Shown one piece after another: positions 16,944-24,440 of a DNA stretch of 64,000 nt. Below the pieces are notes generated by a model. That model ran no database searches, had not been told where the DNA came from, and saw only the letters and a list, made by a program, of their open reading frames with translations. The stretch is from positions 4,158 through 68,157 of the forward strand of contig CALEXY010000007.1 in assembly GCA_937924995.1 (NCBI GenBank), written 5' to 3'. The stretch's first letter is position 1; every line of letters begins with the position of its first letter. The translations under genes were made by a program, and so were the position numbers. Source of the stretch: an uncultured Candidatus Saccharibacteria bacterium (GTDB lineage Bacteria > Patescibacteriota > Saccharimonadia > Saccharimonadales > Saccharimonadaceae).

Positions 16944-16972
16944 AAAACAATCCCTTGCGGGATTGTCTTTTT
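16944..16972. terminator. Bidirectional terminator between rnhB-yraN and rplS
   Basis: ACAATCCC / GGGATTGT stem with TTGC loop, A run on one side and T run on the other; the genes converge here. Confidence 0.85.
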
Positions 16973-16974
16973 AA

Positions 16975-17403
16975 TTAAGCTTCAGTAGCTTCAGTGGTTT
17001 CTGCAGCAGCTTCGACAACTTCTTCTTTCAAAGTGTTGACAGCGGCGCGGTCAAAGTCGCGGGCGACGAGACGAGCAGACTTACCTGAGCGGTGGCGGAG
17101 GTAAGAGAGGTAGTTGCGGCGAACCTTAGCACGCTTGACTACTTCAATTTTTTCTACCAATGGGCTGTGCAGAAGGAAAGATTTTTCGACACCGATACCA
17201 GAGGCGATTTTACGCACAATGATACGAGCAGTGTGAGATTCTTTACGATCAACACGGATTACAACACCTTCGAAAACCTGAAAACGGAACTTGTCGCCTT
17301 CTTTGATTTTCTGGGTAACCTTTACAGTATCACCAGAACGAACATCGACAACAGCTTTCTTTTTCTGAGCGTCAGCAATATTTTTCAAGATTTGAAAACT
17401 CAT
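16975..17403 (-). CDS. rplS: Ribosomal protein bL19
   Basis: Large-subunit protein at the 30S-50S interface. VRSGDTVKVTQKIKEGDKFRFQVFEGVVIRV and the ASGIGVEKSFLLHSP, RRNYLSYLRHRSGKSAR segments are diagnostic. 142 aa, longer than the usual 115 because of an E/A/T-rich acidic tail (EEVVEAAAETTEATEA). AAAGGTAAAAT precedes the ATG. Confidence 0.97.
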   Translation of the reverse strand: MSFQILKNIADAQKKKAVVDVRSGDTVKVTQKIKEGDKFRFQVFEGVVIRVDRKESHTARIIVRKIASGIGVEKSFLLHSPLVEKIEVVKRAKVRRNYLSYLRHRSGKSARLVARDFDRAAVNTLKEEVVEAAAETTEATEA

Positions 17404-17467
17404 ATTTTACCTTTATTATTTAGAAACTTGGTTTATTTTAACATAGTTTTAGAGAAAATGGAAGAGG

Positions 17468-18343
17468 TCAGAGCTGACACTGGTACTTAGTAGCATCGGT
17501 CGGCTCGTAGGTGTCTAAAGTGAGAATAGCATCTTGGAGATTTTTTGGCAAATTATCACACTTTTCTTTCGACTCGGTGGCGAAAGGTGCGACATATTTC
17601 CAAGAACCACCCGGCAGGTCGCGCTCGTAAATATCCGTCGAGACTGCGCCAGAATAAATCGTACGATTCGGATTGAGCGGGTTGGGATCATTTAGATTAT
17701 TTTCAGTTTTCACACGACTAAGTTTGGCATAAACCTTGGTGCCGTCGGAATTTGTGACAATACGGCCACCGGTAATAGTGTAGTTATCGCCAACCGTAGT
17801 GACGAGTTGATTAAAATTAATATTTAAATCATTCCACTTGACGATTTGTGGCTTACGATCGGACGGAGTTTTCTCGTTTTTATCACCGGTATCCGAGCCA
17901 TCAGACTTTGGACCAGAACTTACCACCTTGGTTTTAGTGGCGGATTCGTACTGCGCGATAATTTCGTCGCTATGCTTCAGGTCGTTTTGAAAATTAGTGA
18001 TGAGTTTGGAATTTTTGGCATTACTGGCACCCATGGCGATAAACGCATAGAGCGAAAGACCAGCGAAAAAGACGGCCAAAATCGAAGCGACCAGGGCAAT
18101 TGGTTCGGCATTATTCTTTTTCTTTTCACGAAGCTCACTGGAATTATCGATGCTTTCCAGTAATTCTGGCGGTGTACCATAAGGGGTAGTTGGCTCGACA
18201 AAATCACTTTCAGGTGTCGGTGCTTCCTCGGGAGTGTCCGGCACAAAAGGACGCGAAAAAATGTCGTCGGTGGAAGTATGGCTAATTGAAGCCTGATTCT
18301 GGGTTTCTGCTTCTTGGGGGTTAAAATTTGGTTCTTCTGACAT
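17468..18343 (-). CDS. Single-pass membrane protein, distant relative of the 41.8-46.6 kb family
   Basis: 291 aa. A P/E/T-rich cytoplasmic N-terminus (1-75), one membrane helix (about 78-103, ALVASILAVFFAGLSLYAFIAMG), a coiled-coil stretch ending IIAQYESATKTKV, a low-complexity linker, and a C-terminal domain with GSWKYVAP and two cysteines (EKCDNLP near residue 263 and the penultimate-region YQCQL). The phrase IA-x-YE-x-AT-x-TK is shared with the three paralogs near 42-46 kb, which have the same order of parts. Function unknown. AAGGAAAAC Shine-Dalgarno site; it follows the PilB-like gene by 8 bp, so it may belong to the pilus operon. Confidence 0.65.
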   Translation of the reverse strand: MSEEPNFNPQEAETQNQASISHTSTDDIFSRPFVPDTPEEAPTPESDFVEPTTPYGTPPELLESIDNSSELREKKKNNAEPIALVASILAVFFAGLSLYAFIAMGASNAKNSKLITNFQNDLKHSDEIIAQYESATKTKVVSSGPKSDGSDTGDKNEKTPSDRKPQIVKWNDLNINFNQLVTTVGDNYTITGGRIVTNSDGTKVYAKLSRVKTENNLNDPNPLNPNRTIYSGAVSTDIYERDLPGGSWKYVAPFATESKEKCDNLPKNLQDAILTLDTYEPTDATKYQCQL

Positions 18344-18351
18344 AGTTTTCC

Positions 18352-19992
18352 TTAAATTACACGCGAGACTTCGTCGAGAGTGGTTTCTCCACGAAGGCAG
18401 GCGAAAATACCTTTTTGTTCAAGAGTGATAAGACCGGCTTTTTGGGCGGTTTTTTCGATGAGATCAGTATTGATATCCTCGACATCACCACGAATGAATT
18501 TTTGCACCTCTTCAGTGACGATTAATTGTTCCATAATCACCTTACGGCCACTATAACCAAAGGGATCTTCGATACCAGAAGGGACTGCTTGGTAAAGCGT
18601 GAAATTATTTGGGTCAAAAGTGAAGCCGAGCTGCTGGTTAATTACTTCGTCCGAAAGATTCGAGAGAACATTCAAAACATATTTACGAGTGGCCTCATCC
18701 GGCTGGTAGGATTTCTTATTTTCCGAAAGCACACGCACTAGACGCTGCGCCATTACCATACGGATAGAGCTGGAGAAAATCGGATTAGTACCGATGAGGT
18801 CGATCATACGGGAAAATGCGGCGGCCGTGGAATTGGCGTGGAAGGAACTTAGAACTAAGTGACCAGTGATCGAAGCCTGAATCGCCGTCTTCGCAGTATC
18901 GGCATCGCGAATCTCACCCACCATCACGACATCCGGGTCGAGACGAAGGATACTACGGAGACCATCCGCGAAGGAGCCACCCTTGGTGGTATTGACCGGG
19001 ATTTGAGAGACACCAGAGATGCCATATTCAATTGGATCCTCGAGAGTAATAATCTTGCGATCGGTGCTATTTAGGGCATTGAGCATGGAATAAAGCGTGG
19101 TAGATTTACCAGAACCGGTCGGACCGACCATGAGGACGAGGCCGCGGGGATGCGAAACCACATCATGGATAGCAGTAAGCTCAGATTCGGAAAGGCCCAA
19201 GAGATCGAGATTGAGCAAAGATTCATCGAAATTGAAGAGACGAAGCACAGCATCCTGACCATACATAGTAGGTACGGTTTCGACACGAATATTCAAGAGA
19301 TGCGAAGAACCGTCGCGAAAAATATCTTTTTGCATGTGGCCGGATTGCGGAGTGGTGGCAGCGGAAGAGACGCCGGCACGCGAACCAAGTTCACCCATAA
19401 AGACACGATAACGATCACGTTCAATATTGGCGACTGGATGCAAAATGCCATCAACGCGCATACGAATACGGATGTTGTCACGCAGATTTTCGATATGAAT
19501 ATCGGAAGCGCCGAGTTTGTCAGCCTGGTCCAAAAGAAAATCGAAGACCTTGTCAGTACCGACGGAATTCAAGGTTTGAGAAACCGAGGCGATGGTCTCG
19601 GAGTCACCCTCGCTAGCAATTTTAATATCATCATAATGCACTTCTTTCGGCGGATCGTAGCGCAACATCATAGCCTGATAACCGCTATTCGAAATCAAGA
19701 AGAAATCGACGCCGTCGCCGTTGACATTAAAGCGGTCGGTAAGTTCTTTGATAGTACTACGTGGGGCTTGCGAAGTGACGAGGAATTGATATGGTTCCCC
19801 GGCGCCACCTTTTTGCAAAGGCAGAACATAGTCGCTATGCATTTTGGCAATATCAATTAGGCCAAATACCAGAGGTAGACGCTCTTCAAGTGGGCGCATA
19901 TCGAGGTATGGAATGTTAAGGGTCAGCGAACGGCGAGAGGTGGCCTCTTCCTCATTTTCACGCCTGGCTGCCTGGATTTGTGCTTCATTCAT
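18352..19992 (-). CDS. pilB: Type IV pilus assembly ATPase (PilB/GspE family)
   Basis: A hexameric ATPase powering pilus extension at the cytoplasmic face of the membrane. Visible: N-terminal region (1-130), SDIHIENLRDNIRIRMRVDG, Walker A GPTGSGKSTT, the Asp-box-like EDPIEY, Walker B region DVVMVGEIRDADTA, and the His-box-like TGHLVLSSFHAN. The tetracysteine zinc site of many PilB proteins is absent. 546 aa from the ATG at 19992; I chose this start because TATAAT (20005-20000) lies 7 nt upstream, which would make a longer N-terminus impossible. Other pilus genes are not in the window. Confidence 0.93.
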   Translation of the reverse strand: MNEAQIQAARRENEEEATSRRSLTLNIPYLDMRPLEERLPLVFGLIDIAKMHSDYVLPLQKGGAGEPYQFLVTSQAPRSTIKELTDRFNVNGDGVDFFLISNSGYQAMMLRYDPPKEVHYDDIKIASEGDSETIASVSQTLNSVGTDKVFDFLLDQADKLGASDIHIENLRDNIRIRMRVDGILHPVANIERDRYRVFMGELGSRAGVSSAATTPQSGHMQKDIFRDGSSHLLNIRVETVPTMYGQDAVLRLFNFDESLLNLDLLGLSESELTAIHDVVSHPRGLVLMVGPTGSGKSTTLYSMLNALNSTDRKIITLEDPIEYGISGVSQIPVNTTKGGSFADGLRSILRLDPDVVMVGEIRDADTAKTAIQASITGHLVLSSFHANSTAAAFSRMIDLIGTNPIFSSSIRMVMAQRLVRVLSENKKSYQPDEATRKYVLNVLSNLSDEVINQQLGFTFDPNNFTLYQAVPSGIEDPFGYSGRKVIMEQLIVTEEVQKFIRGDVEDINTDLIEKTAQKAGLITLEQKGIFACLRGETTLDEVSRVI

Positions 19993-19999
19993 TTGCTTA

Positions 20000-20005
20000 A
20001 TTATA
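20000..20005 (-). promoter_or_regulatory. -10 box of the PilB-like gene
   Basis: TATAAT 7 nt before the ATG at 19992; decides the start and predicts a leaderless mRNA. Confidence 0.6.
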
Positions 20006-20130
20006 ACATAAGCAGGTTTAAAATTTAGGTAGATTAACAGATTAGACAAGGGGGTAAAAATAAGTTATAATATATTTGTCTTGTTTGACAAGAGTAACTT
20101 ACAATTGACGGTTTTTCAAAGGAGGGGAAC

Positions 20131-21174
20131 ATGAAAAAGAAGGATGCTGACCTGGTGGATTTTAATGCCGACCTAAGCAAGCTCATCAATTTCGAAAAAG
20201 AAATGGTGAATCAGATGCAGGCTTTTATCTACTATACGGATGGTTTGCGACAAAAACTGCGGGCGCTCGACGATAATTATCGCTCGTCGCTACACATGAA
20301 GGATGTTTATGAGCCGGATGAATTGAAGGCCTATGAAGAGCTCAGCCGCTACATGCAGATAATTTACTATACGGTGCCGCGCCTGAAGCAATACCTTAGT
20401 AAAACGAAGGATTCAATTAATTTCATCAACCAAGTAATCCGACCTGATCATTTTTTAAATTATTGGATCTTAATTGGTGAAGATTTGACCGCTGCTGTGA
20501 AATTATTTCTAGATTACGATCAGTTTTTGGCGAAGGCGCTGAATATTGAGTTAATTCATAATGCAGTACTGGTTTATTCTTCCAAGTTGGCACAGCGTGA
20601 AGGTGAATCGATTAACGAAGAGACCGAGCGGGAATGGATTGATGTAAGTCTTAATTCCCTAGCCCAGGCTTATACGGCTTTTTCGGAATTAGTGAATGAT
20701 TTTAACGATTTCCAGAAGATAAATATTAAATATCGACCGACGGAATCGAAAATTCTTAGCACGTCGCCGTTTTCGATTGAACTGGGCGGACATTGGAATG
20801 TAATTATTAATGAATCGAAAGTGCCACCAGTGAAAACTTGCGATACTTATGTGGCGCAGCCGAAAATTAATGAGCAACGGAGCAAGATTCGCAATCTGAA
20901 AGATTATTACCAGGAGCAATTTCTCACACGCAAAGTGCAAATGAAGATGGCGGGCCTGGTGGATACAGAGCGAGTGTTTACGTTTGATACCAAGATGGTT
21001 TGGATTATCACTAGCGTCAAAGATGCGATTGATGAAACCTTGAAACAGGCGGACACGATGGGCGCGCTTCTGATTATCAACGATCTGGTTTCTGAAATTT
21101 CCGCAAGTATCGGGCGCCAAAGTGACTTGCCATTAATTTTTAAAATTACGCAAAATCTAAAGAAAACAATCTGA
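20131..21174 (+). CDS. Predicted all-helical protein, unknown function
   Basis: 347 aa, not recognised. No signal peptide or membrane helix; long amphipathic helices rich in K, E, L and Y throughout (for example the residue 25-110 region), so probably a soluble helical-bundle protein. A very strong AAAGGAGGGG Shine-Dalgarno site lies 5 nt before the ATG, and TTATAATATA near 20065 gives a leader of about 60 nt with a TCTTGTTTGACAAGA inverted repeat. The stop codon lies inside a 45-bp tandem repeat. The gene at 22313 has similar size, helicity and ribosome site, but I see no convincing sequence identity. Confidence 0.75.
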   Translation: MKKKDADLVDFNADLSKLINFEKEMVNQMQAFIYYTDGLRQKLRALDDNYRSSLHMKDVYEPDELKAYEELSRYMQIIYYTVPRLKQYLSKTKDSINFINQVIRPDHFLNYWILIGEDLTAAVKLFLDYDQFLAKALNIELIHNAVLVYSSKLAQREGESINEETEREWIDVSLNSLAQAYTAFSELVNDFNDFQKINIKYRPTESKILSTSPFSIELGGHWNVIINESKVPPVKTCDTYVAQPKINEQRSKIRNLKDYYQEQFLTRKVQMKMAGLVDTERVFTFDTKMVWIITSVKDAIDETLKQADTMGALLIINDLVSEISASIGRQSDLPLIFKITQNLKKTI

Positions 21175-21279
21175 TTAATTCAAGTTCTGAACTTACATAA
21201 AATTTAGAAAATAGTCTGATTAGTTCCAATTCTGAGCTTACGTAAAACTTAGAGGACAATCTGATTAGTTCAAGTTCTG
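21170..21279. repeat. Three tandem copies of a 45-bp repeat across a stop codon
   Basis: Copies begin at 21170, 21215 and 21260, each with TCTGATTARTTCMARTTCTGA. The first copy includes the TGA stop of the upstream gene, and the third is cut short. The repeat looks like stepwise tandem duplication at a gene end. Confidence 0.85.
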
Positions 21280-21290
21280 AAAAATTTGTC

Positions 21291-21321
21291 AAAAAGGGAC
21301 GCATACTCGCGTCTCTTTTTT
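21291..21321 (+). terminator. Terminator downstream of the helical-protein gene
   Basis: GGGACGC / GCGTCTC stem (one G-T) with ATACTC loop and a TTTTTT tail. Confidence 0.85.
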
Positions 21322-21386
21322 CTTGCGGGGATGCGAAGATATGCTATAATATTTAAAATATCTTACTAATTCTGCATGGAGAAAAT

Positions 21387-21476
21387 ATGGCAGTTAAAAA
21401 GAAAAAGATTGTGATTTCTAAATTGAATCGTAATAACAATCACAAGCACAGCGAAAAGCGCAAGCGCAACAAATAA
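21387..21476 (+). CDS. Very small basic protein, 29 aa
   Basis: A complete tiny transcription unit: TATAAT near 21345, a GGAG ribosome site, ATG at 21387, 29 codons, TAA, and an immediate terminator. The peptide starts MAVKKKKIVISKLNR and is extremely basic (K/R/N/H rich) with no hydrophobic core. The composition would suit a ribosome- or nucleic-acid-bound peptide, but I do not recognise a family. It is below usual gene-calling length limits. Confidence 0.65.
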   Translation: MAVKKKKIVISKLNRNNNHKHSEKRKRNK

Positions 21477-21477
21477 A

Positions 21478-21503
21478 AAAATAACCTCTAATGAGGTTAT
21501 TTT
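21478..21503 (+). terminator. Terminator of the 29-aa gene
   Basis: AAATAACCTC / GAGGTTATTT stem with TAAT loop and T7 tail, two bases after the stop codon. Confidence 0.85.
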
Positions 21504-21597
21504 TTTGACTAGCGTGAGATAAAAATATAACGGGTTAAGTACAGAGAGATAGCGTCGGAATTTAAAAAACTTCTTGAAGTTTGAGTAAAAGATTAGG

Positions 21598-21936
21598 TTA
21601 GTCTAAGTAGGGCTTGTCACTAAAATATTCGATGAGATCCTGACAAGGTCCACCCTGGATAGTGTCGCCGCTATCGGCGAAATCGTCGCCACAAGTAAGC
21701 TCGCCATCGTCGAGGTCGCAGCTATTGAGACTACATTCGTTGAGATTGCAGACGGCGGCAGATTCATTGGGGTAGACCGCGACAGACTCGATAGAATCTG
21801 AGTCGAAAGTGGAATCATCGTAATCCGAATCATAGATTACTTCATTACCGCTGAGCTTTGAAGCGTAATCGGTGGTTAATTGAGTTTCGTCGATCTGCGA
21901 AACGTAATCGGCGAAATTTTGGTTTTCTTCGTTCAT
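21598..21936 (-). CDS. Small acidic, cysteine-rich pentapeptide-like protein
   Basis: 112 aa, strongly acidic. The middle (about residues 62-85) reads as five-residue steps CNLNE, CSLNS, CDLDD, GELTC, GDDFA, resembling a short pentapeptide-repeat beta-helix with cysteines at a fixed position; a fifth cysteine follows about 15 residues later. No signal peptide. The start is the ATG at 21936 because TATAAT (21949-21944) is 7 nt upstream; an ATG three codons earlier overlaps that box. Function unknown; metal binding or a disulfide-stabilised fold are possibilities only. Confidence 0.65.
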   Translation of the reverse strand: MNEENQNFADYVSQIDETQLTTDYASKLSGNEVIYDSDYDDSTFDSDSIESVAVYPNESAAVCNLNECSLNSCDLDDGELTCGDDFADSGDTIQGGPCQDLIEYFSDKPYLD

Positions 21937-21978
21937 TACTTTCATTATAACCTAGATTTTTCCGAGTGGACTGGAAAT

Positions 21979-22000
21979 AAAAAAGAGCCGACTGGCTCAA
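21979..22000 (-). terminator. Terminator of tRNA-Arg
   Basis: GAGCC/GGCTC hairpin with six T on the minus strand, directly after the tRNA. Confidence 0.85.
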
Positions 22001-22007
22001 TTTAGTT

Positions 22008-22084
22008 TGGTACACCCGGGGGGATTCGAACCCTCGACCCTCTGTTCCGAAGACAGATGCTCTAATCCGCTGAGCTACGGGTGC
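22008..22084 (-). tRNA. tRNA-Arg(TCG)
   Basis: Acceptor GCACCCG / CGGGTGT (first pair G-U), anticodon loop CTTCGGA giving TCG, T arm GGTTCGAATCC, encoded CCA. Its 5' sequence GCACCCGTA recurs twice in the hairpin array lying upstream on the same strand. Confidence 0.95.
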
Positions 22085-22094
22085 AAGTGAGGAT

Positions 22095-22238
22095 AAAGAA
22101 AGAATTTATTCTTTCTTTCGACGAACGCAGCACACGAATGGCGGAGCCATACGGGTGCAAACGAAGAGATATAAAATAGATTTATCTATTTTATATCGAT
22201 GAGTGCAGCATCCGAACCGCCGTAGGTGGTACGGATGC
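22095..22238 (-). repeat. Tandem hairpin array upstream of tRNA-Arg
   Basis: Two similar units precede the tRNA on the minus strand. Each has a minihelix with a 7-bp outer stem and a 5-6 bp inner hairpin (22208-22238: GCATCCG/CGGATGC, fully paired; 22130-22158: GCACCCG/CGTGTGC, one mismatch), then TGC and a TCRTCGA segment, then a long AT-only-type hairpin (22168-22197, 14 bp; 22095-22118, 11 bp). The units begin like the tRNA itself (GCACCCGTA) at even spacing. Pairing is kept while sequence changes, which argues for selected RNA structure. Confidence 0.65.
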
Positions 22239-22280
22239 AAGTGAGCTTTTCCTCTCTTTAATTTTATCATAGAACAAAAA

Positions 22281-22305
22281 ATACGCCGAGAAATTCTCGG
22301 CGTAT
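22281..22305 (-). terminator. Terminator of the gene at 22313-23128
   Basis: Perfect 10-bp stem ATACGCCGAG / CTCGGCGTAT with AAATT loop, A run on the plus side (T tail for the minus transcript). Confidence 0.85.
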
Positions 22306-22312
22306 CATGTTT

Positions 22313-23128
22313 TCAAAGGGCAATTAATAAATTAGTTAATTGCTTAAGGTTAGAATTTGAAGTAAGATCCGGAAGTTTAGAAACTTCATTAAAGGCGGCT
22401 GCGATATGTTCTAACGGAATATATTTAATTTTGCAGCCAGAGAAAAGTTGTTCATTTTCAAGCTCTTGAGCTTGCAATTCTTCGGCATCCTCAATAAGGC
22501 TGCCATCGGTTTCATAATTTAGAAATTCTTGATATCTTTGCTCAGCGAGCAGCATGCGCTTATTCTTGAGGTCGTTCTGAAAAGCTTCCACCAAAACATG
22601 GTCAATTTTCTCAATCTGATTACAAAATTCATTGACCAGACCCCAGAATTCCTGACGGTGCTCTTCAGTACTTCTGACATATTTCAGGAACATCGGTTGA
22701 CGAATCAAGCAGTCGATGTTCGAATAGATACCGTTAAAGCGCTTCCAACTCTTGTTGTAACAATCGATCACATCCTTCAGTCTGCGAATATTACCGATGT
22801 CAATCCAGCGGCGTTTTAAAAATTGGCTGAAATCGGTCGTGAGCGTGATGTAACTAATGTCGCTTACGATTTGATCAGACAAGCGGAAGAGTTGATCTTG
22901 GTCGAGAATGGTTTTCTGACCATTAGCTGCGGCTTTCTTCCTCTGGTTTTCAATAATTTTCTTCCAGCGGGCATCTGTTATATCATTTATTTTTTCGCGA
23001 TTAACATTGAAGTCGTTGATATACAGTTCGATGCTTTTCAGTACGTTCTTGTGTTCGTGAAAAATTCTCTCCACGTACTCCAGTGTGTTACAAAGTGATC
23101 CGGCCATTAAGGTAATTCCTTGGTCCAT
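22313..23128 (-). CDS. Predicted helical cytoplasmic protein, unknown function
   Basis: 271 aa, not recognised. Soluble and mostly helical, with charged coiled-coil-like stretches (about residues 30-70 and 180-220); no membrane segment. The start is the ATG at 23128 (MDQGITLMAGS) because AAAGGAGGG lies just upstream; eleven codons before it are untranslated leader. A TATAAT-type box near 23210 precedes a leader of about 70 nt. It lies between tRNA-Arg and the tRNA-Lys that bounds the accessory island, and its base composition matches the core genome. Confidence 0.7.
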   Translation of the reverse strand: MDQGITLMAGSLCNTLEYVERIFHEHKNVLKSIELYINDFNVNREKINDITDARWKKIIENQRKKAAANGQKTILDQDQLFRLSDQIVSDISYITLTTDFSQFLKRRWIDIGNIRRLKDVIDCYNKSWKRFNGIYSNIDCLIRQPMFLKYVRSTEEHRQEFWGLVNEFCNQIEKIDHVLVEAFQNDLKNKRMLLAEQRYQEFLNYETDGSLIEDAEELQAQELENEQLFSGCKIKYIPLEHIAAAFNEVSKLPDLTSNSNLKQLTNLLIAL

Positions 23129-23230
23129 ATTTCCCTCCTTTGAAAAATGTAAAGGTTCCATCTACGAACGTATAGAAAAATTATGCTACAATTCGCAGTA
23201 AGACTATTATAGTACATTTTTGGGGAAAAA

Positions 23231-23306
23231 TGAAGAGGTGGGGGCGAATGGTATTCTCTAGCACAACGTCCTTAGAGCCGTAAGTATTAAGTTGTGCCCC
23301 TCTTCC
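23231..23306 (+). ncRNA. Candidate structured RNA with H-type pseudoknot
   Basis: An outer stem GAAGAGG (23232-23238) / CCTCTTC (23299-23305) encloses CTCTA (23256-23260) pairing with TAGAG (23273-23277), and GCACAAC (23261-23267) pairing with GTTGTGC (23291-23297). The order of the strands makes a classic H-type pseudoknot with the two helices abutting. A TATTATAGT box lies just upstream on the plus strand. No ORF is present. The minus strand could fold similarly, so direction is not certain. I do not recognise the family. Confidence 0.4.
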
Positions 23307-23388
23307 AATATAGATCACAGAAGAAGAGCGAAATTTTATTTTCCTACTGGACGAATTGAGTAAAAAATGATAAAATAACGAATGAGTC

Positions 23389-23465
23389 GGGCCGGTAGCT
23401 CAGCTGGTTAGAGCACGAGCCTCTTAAGCTTGGTGTCGTGGGTTCGAGTCCCACCCGGCTCACCA
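23389..23465 (+). tRNA. tRNA-Lys(CTT), left edge of the accessory island
   Basis: Acceptor GGGCCGG / CCGGCTC, anticodon loop CTCTTAA giving CTT, T arm GGTTCGAGTCC, encoded CCA. Closely related to tRNA-Lys(TTT) at 6667. The AT-rich island starts immediately at its 3' end. Confidence 0.95.
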
Positions 23466-23608
23466 TCAAAGGAATCTGTAAAAAACTCGTATTCAGATAA
23501 TGAAATTATATGGTGATTTACATATGTAAATCACCTTTTTTATGTATCAATTTTGAGATTTGAAACCATATTTCACACCAAATATCTTTTTCGGAGAGAT
23601 TTTCTTTT

Positions 23609-23634
23609 TTAAACCCACTAATTAGTGGGTTTAA
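23609..23634. repeat. Perfect 26-nt palindrome
   Basis: TTAAACCCACTAA followed by its exact reverse complement, 144 bp after the tRNA-Lys. It lacks a T tail on either strand, so it is not an evident terminator; it could be a binding or recombination site. Confidence 0.6.
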
Positions 23635-23737
23635 CGAGTTCATAAATTCCTCCACTATAATGCGAATCTTTTTCGGGATTCTTATTTTTGGCTTTAATTT
23701 ATTTGATTCTTTTGTCTATATTCACAATATTATTTTA

Positions 23738-23990
23738 CTAATCCGCCATATCCTTTTTAAGCTTGTCTTTATCTTTAACAGCCTTTGGCGATTCTCTGTC
23801 AAGCTCGTTATGTTTTTTGGTAAGGCCGTCGATCTTGTGTTATTTGTTAGTTTTCTGGCCGAATAACTCACACTTCTCGATACTTAGTTACTATTTCTTC
23901 TCGTTAGTGTATTCGGTTAAATCGTCGACAAACTCGTAAAGTCGTATTTAATGATGATTCGACAGTATTCCTCATTGTGGATGATTGATA
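23738..23990 (-). pseudogene. Decayed gene with several in-frame stops
   Basis: One minus-strand frame reads YEFVDDLTEYTNEKK, two stops, LSIEKCELFGQKTNK, a stop, then HKIDGLTKKHNELDRES and on to KDMAD and a final stop (23738). A frameshift near 23925 joins it to an upstream IHNEEYCRIIIKYDF-like piece. The residues look protein-like through the stops, which suggests nonsense decay. The protein is not recognised. It follows the DpnD-like gene. The 23466-23737 stretch holds only the palindrome; an opposite-strand 68-codon ORF is its shadow. Confidence 0.4.
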
Positions 23991-23998
23991 AGAAAATA

Positions 23999-24196
23999 CT
24001 AGAACTCTCGCCACTCGTCATACCCACAAACCGGCTTCATTATGACTATTTGCTTGAATTGACAATCACCAGGGTCTAAAATGAATTCGCCGGATTTATA
24101 TTTCTGTCCTGCCATTTTATAGACATCGTCGGTACTACTGGCTTCGATTTTAAAGTCTTTCGTAACGGCTTCCTCCATAGTAATAGTATATTCCAT
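23999..24196 (-). CDS. DpnD/PcfM-like small protein
   Basis: 65 aa. The run EYTITMEEAVTKDFKIEAS, DVYKMAGQKYKSGEFILDPGD matches the pattern of the DpnD-PcfM C-terminal-like domain (ITE ... VEA ... A ... YxxGEIxLD), found in mobile elements and beside restriction genes; its role is unknown. AAGG lies before the ATG with an 8-nt gap. It is the leftmost intact gene of the island. The following 24197-24440 has no gene I can support, only short overlapping ORFs behind a GGAGGTAG site. Confidence 0.6.
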   Translation of the reverse strand: MEYTITMEEAVTKDFKIEASSTDDVYKMAGQKYKSGEFILDPGDCQFKQIVIMKPVCGYDEWREF

Positions 24197-24440
24197 AATC
24201 GGACCTTATGATCTTTTTTGATAAAAGTCCACAATAATCCGCCGTTTAGCATTAAAAACTCACCCATATTTTATTCGCAATGGCTTTCAAAAACCAGACT
24301 GTAGTTGCGAAGATGATATTCATTAACTATTTATTAAAATGTTTCATTAAGGCTACCTCCTAATAACTAGATCTACCAGATTAACTCAAAGCGAAGGCCT
24401 ATGAATATAATATTTACCAATAAAAAATGTGGCTATTAAA

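Noticed and set aside
23660..23866. 68-codon plus-strand hydrophobic ORF
   Set aside because: It is the opposite strand of the decayed minus-strand gene, lacks a ribosome site, and its composition reflects the AT-rich background.
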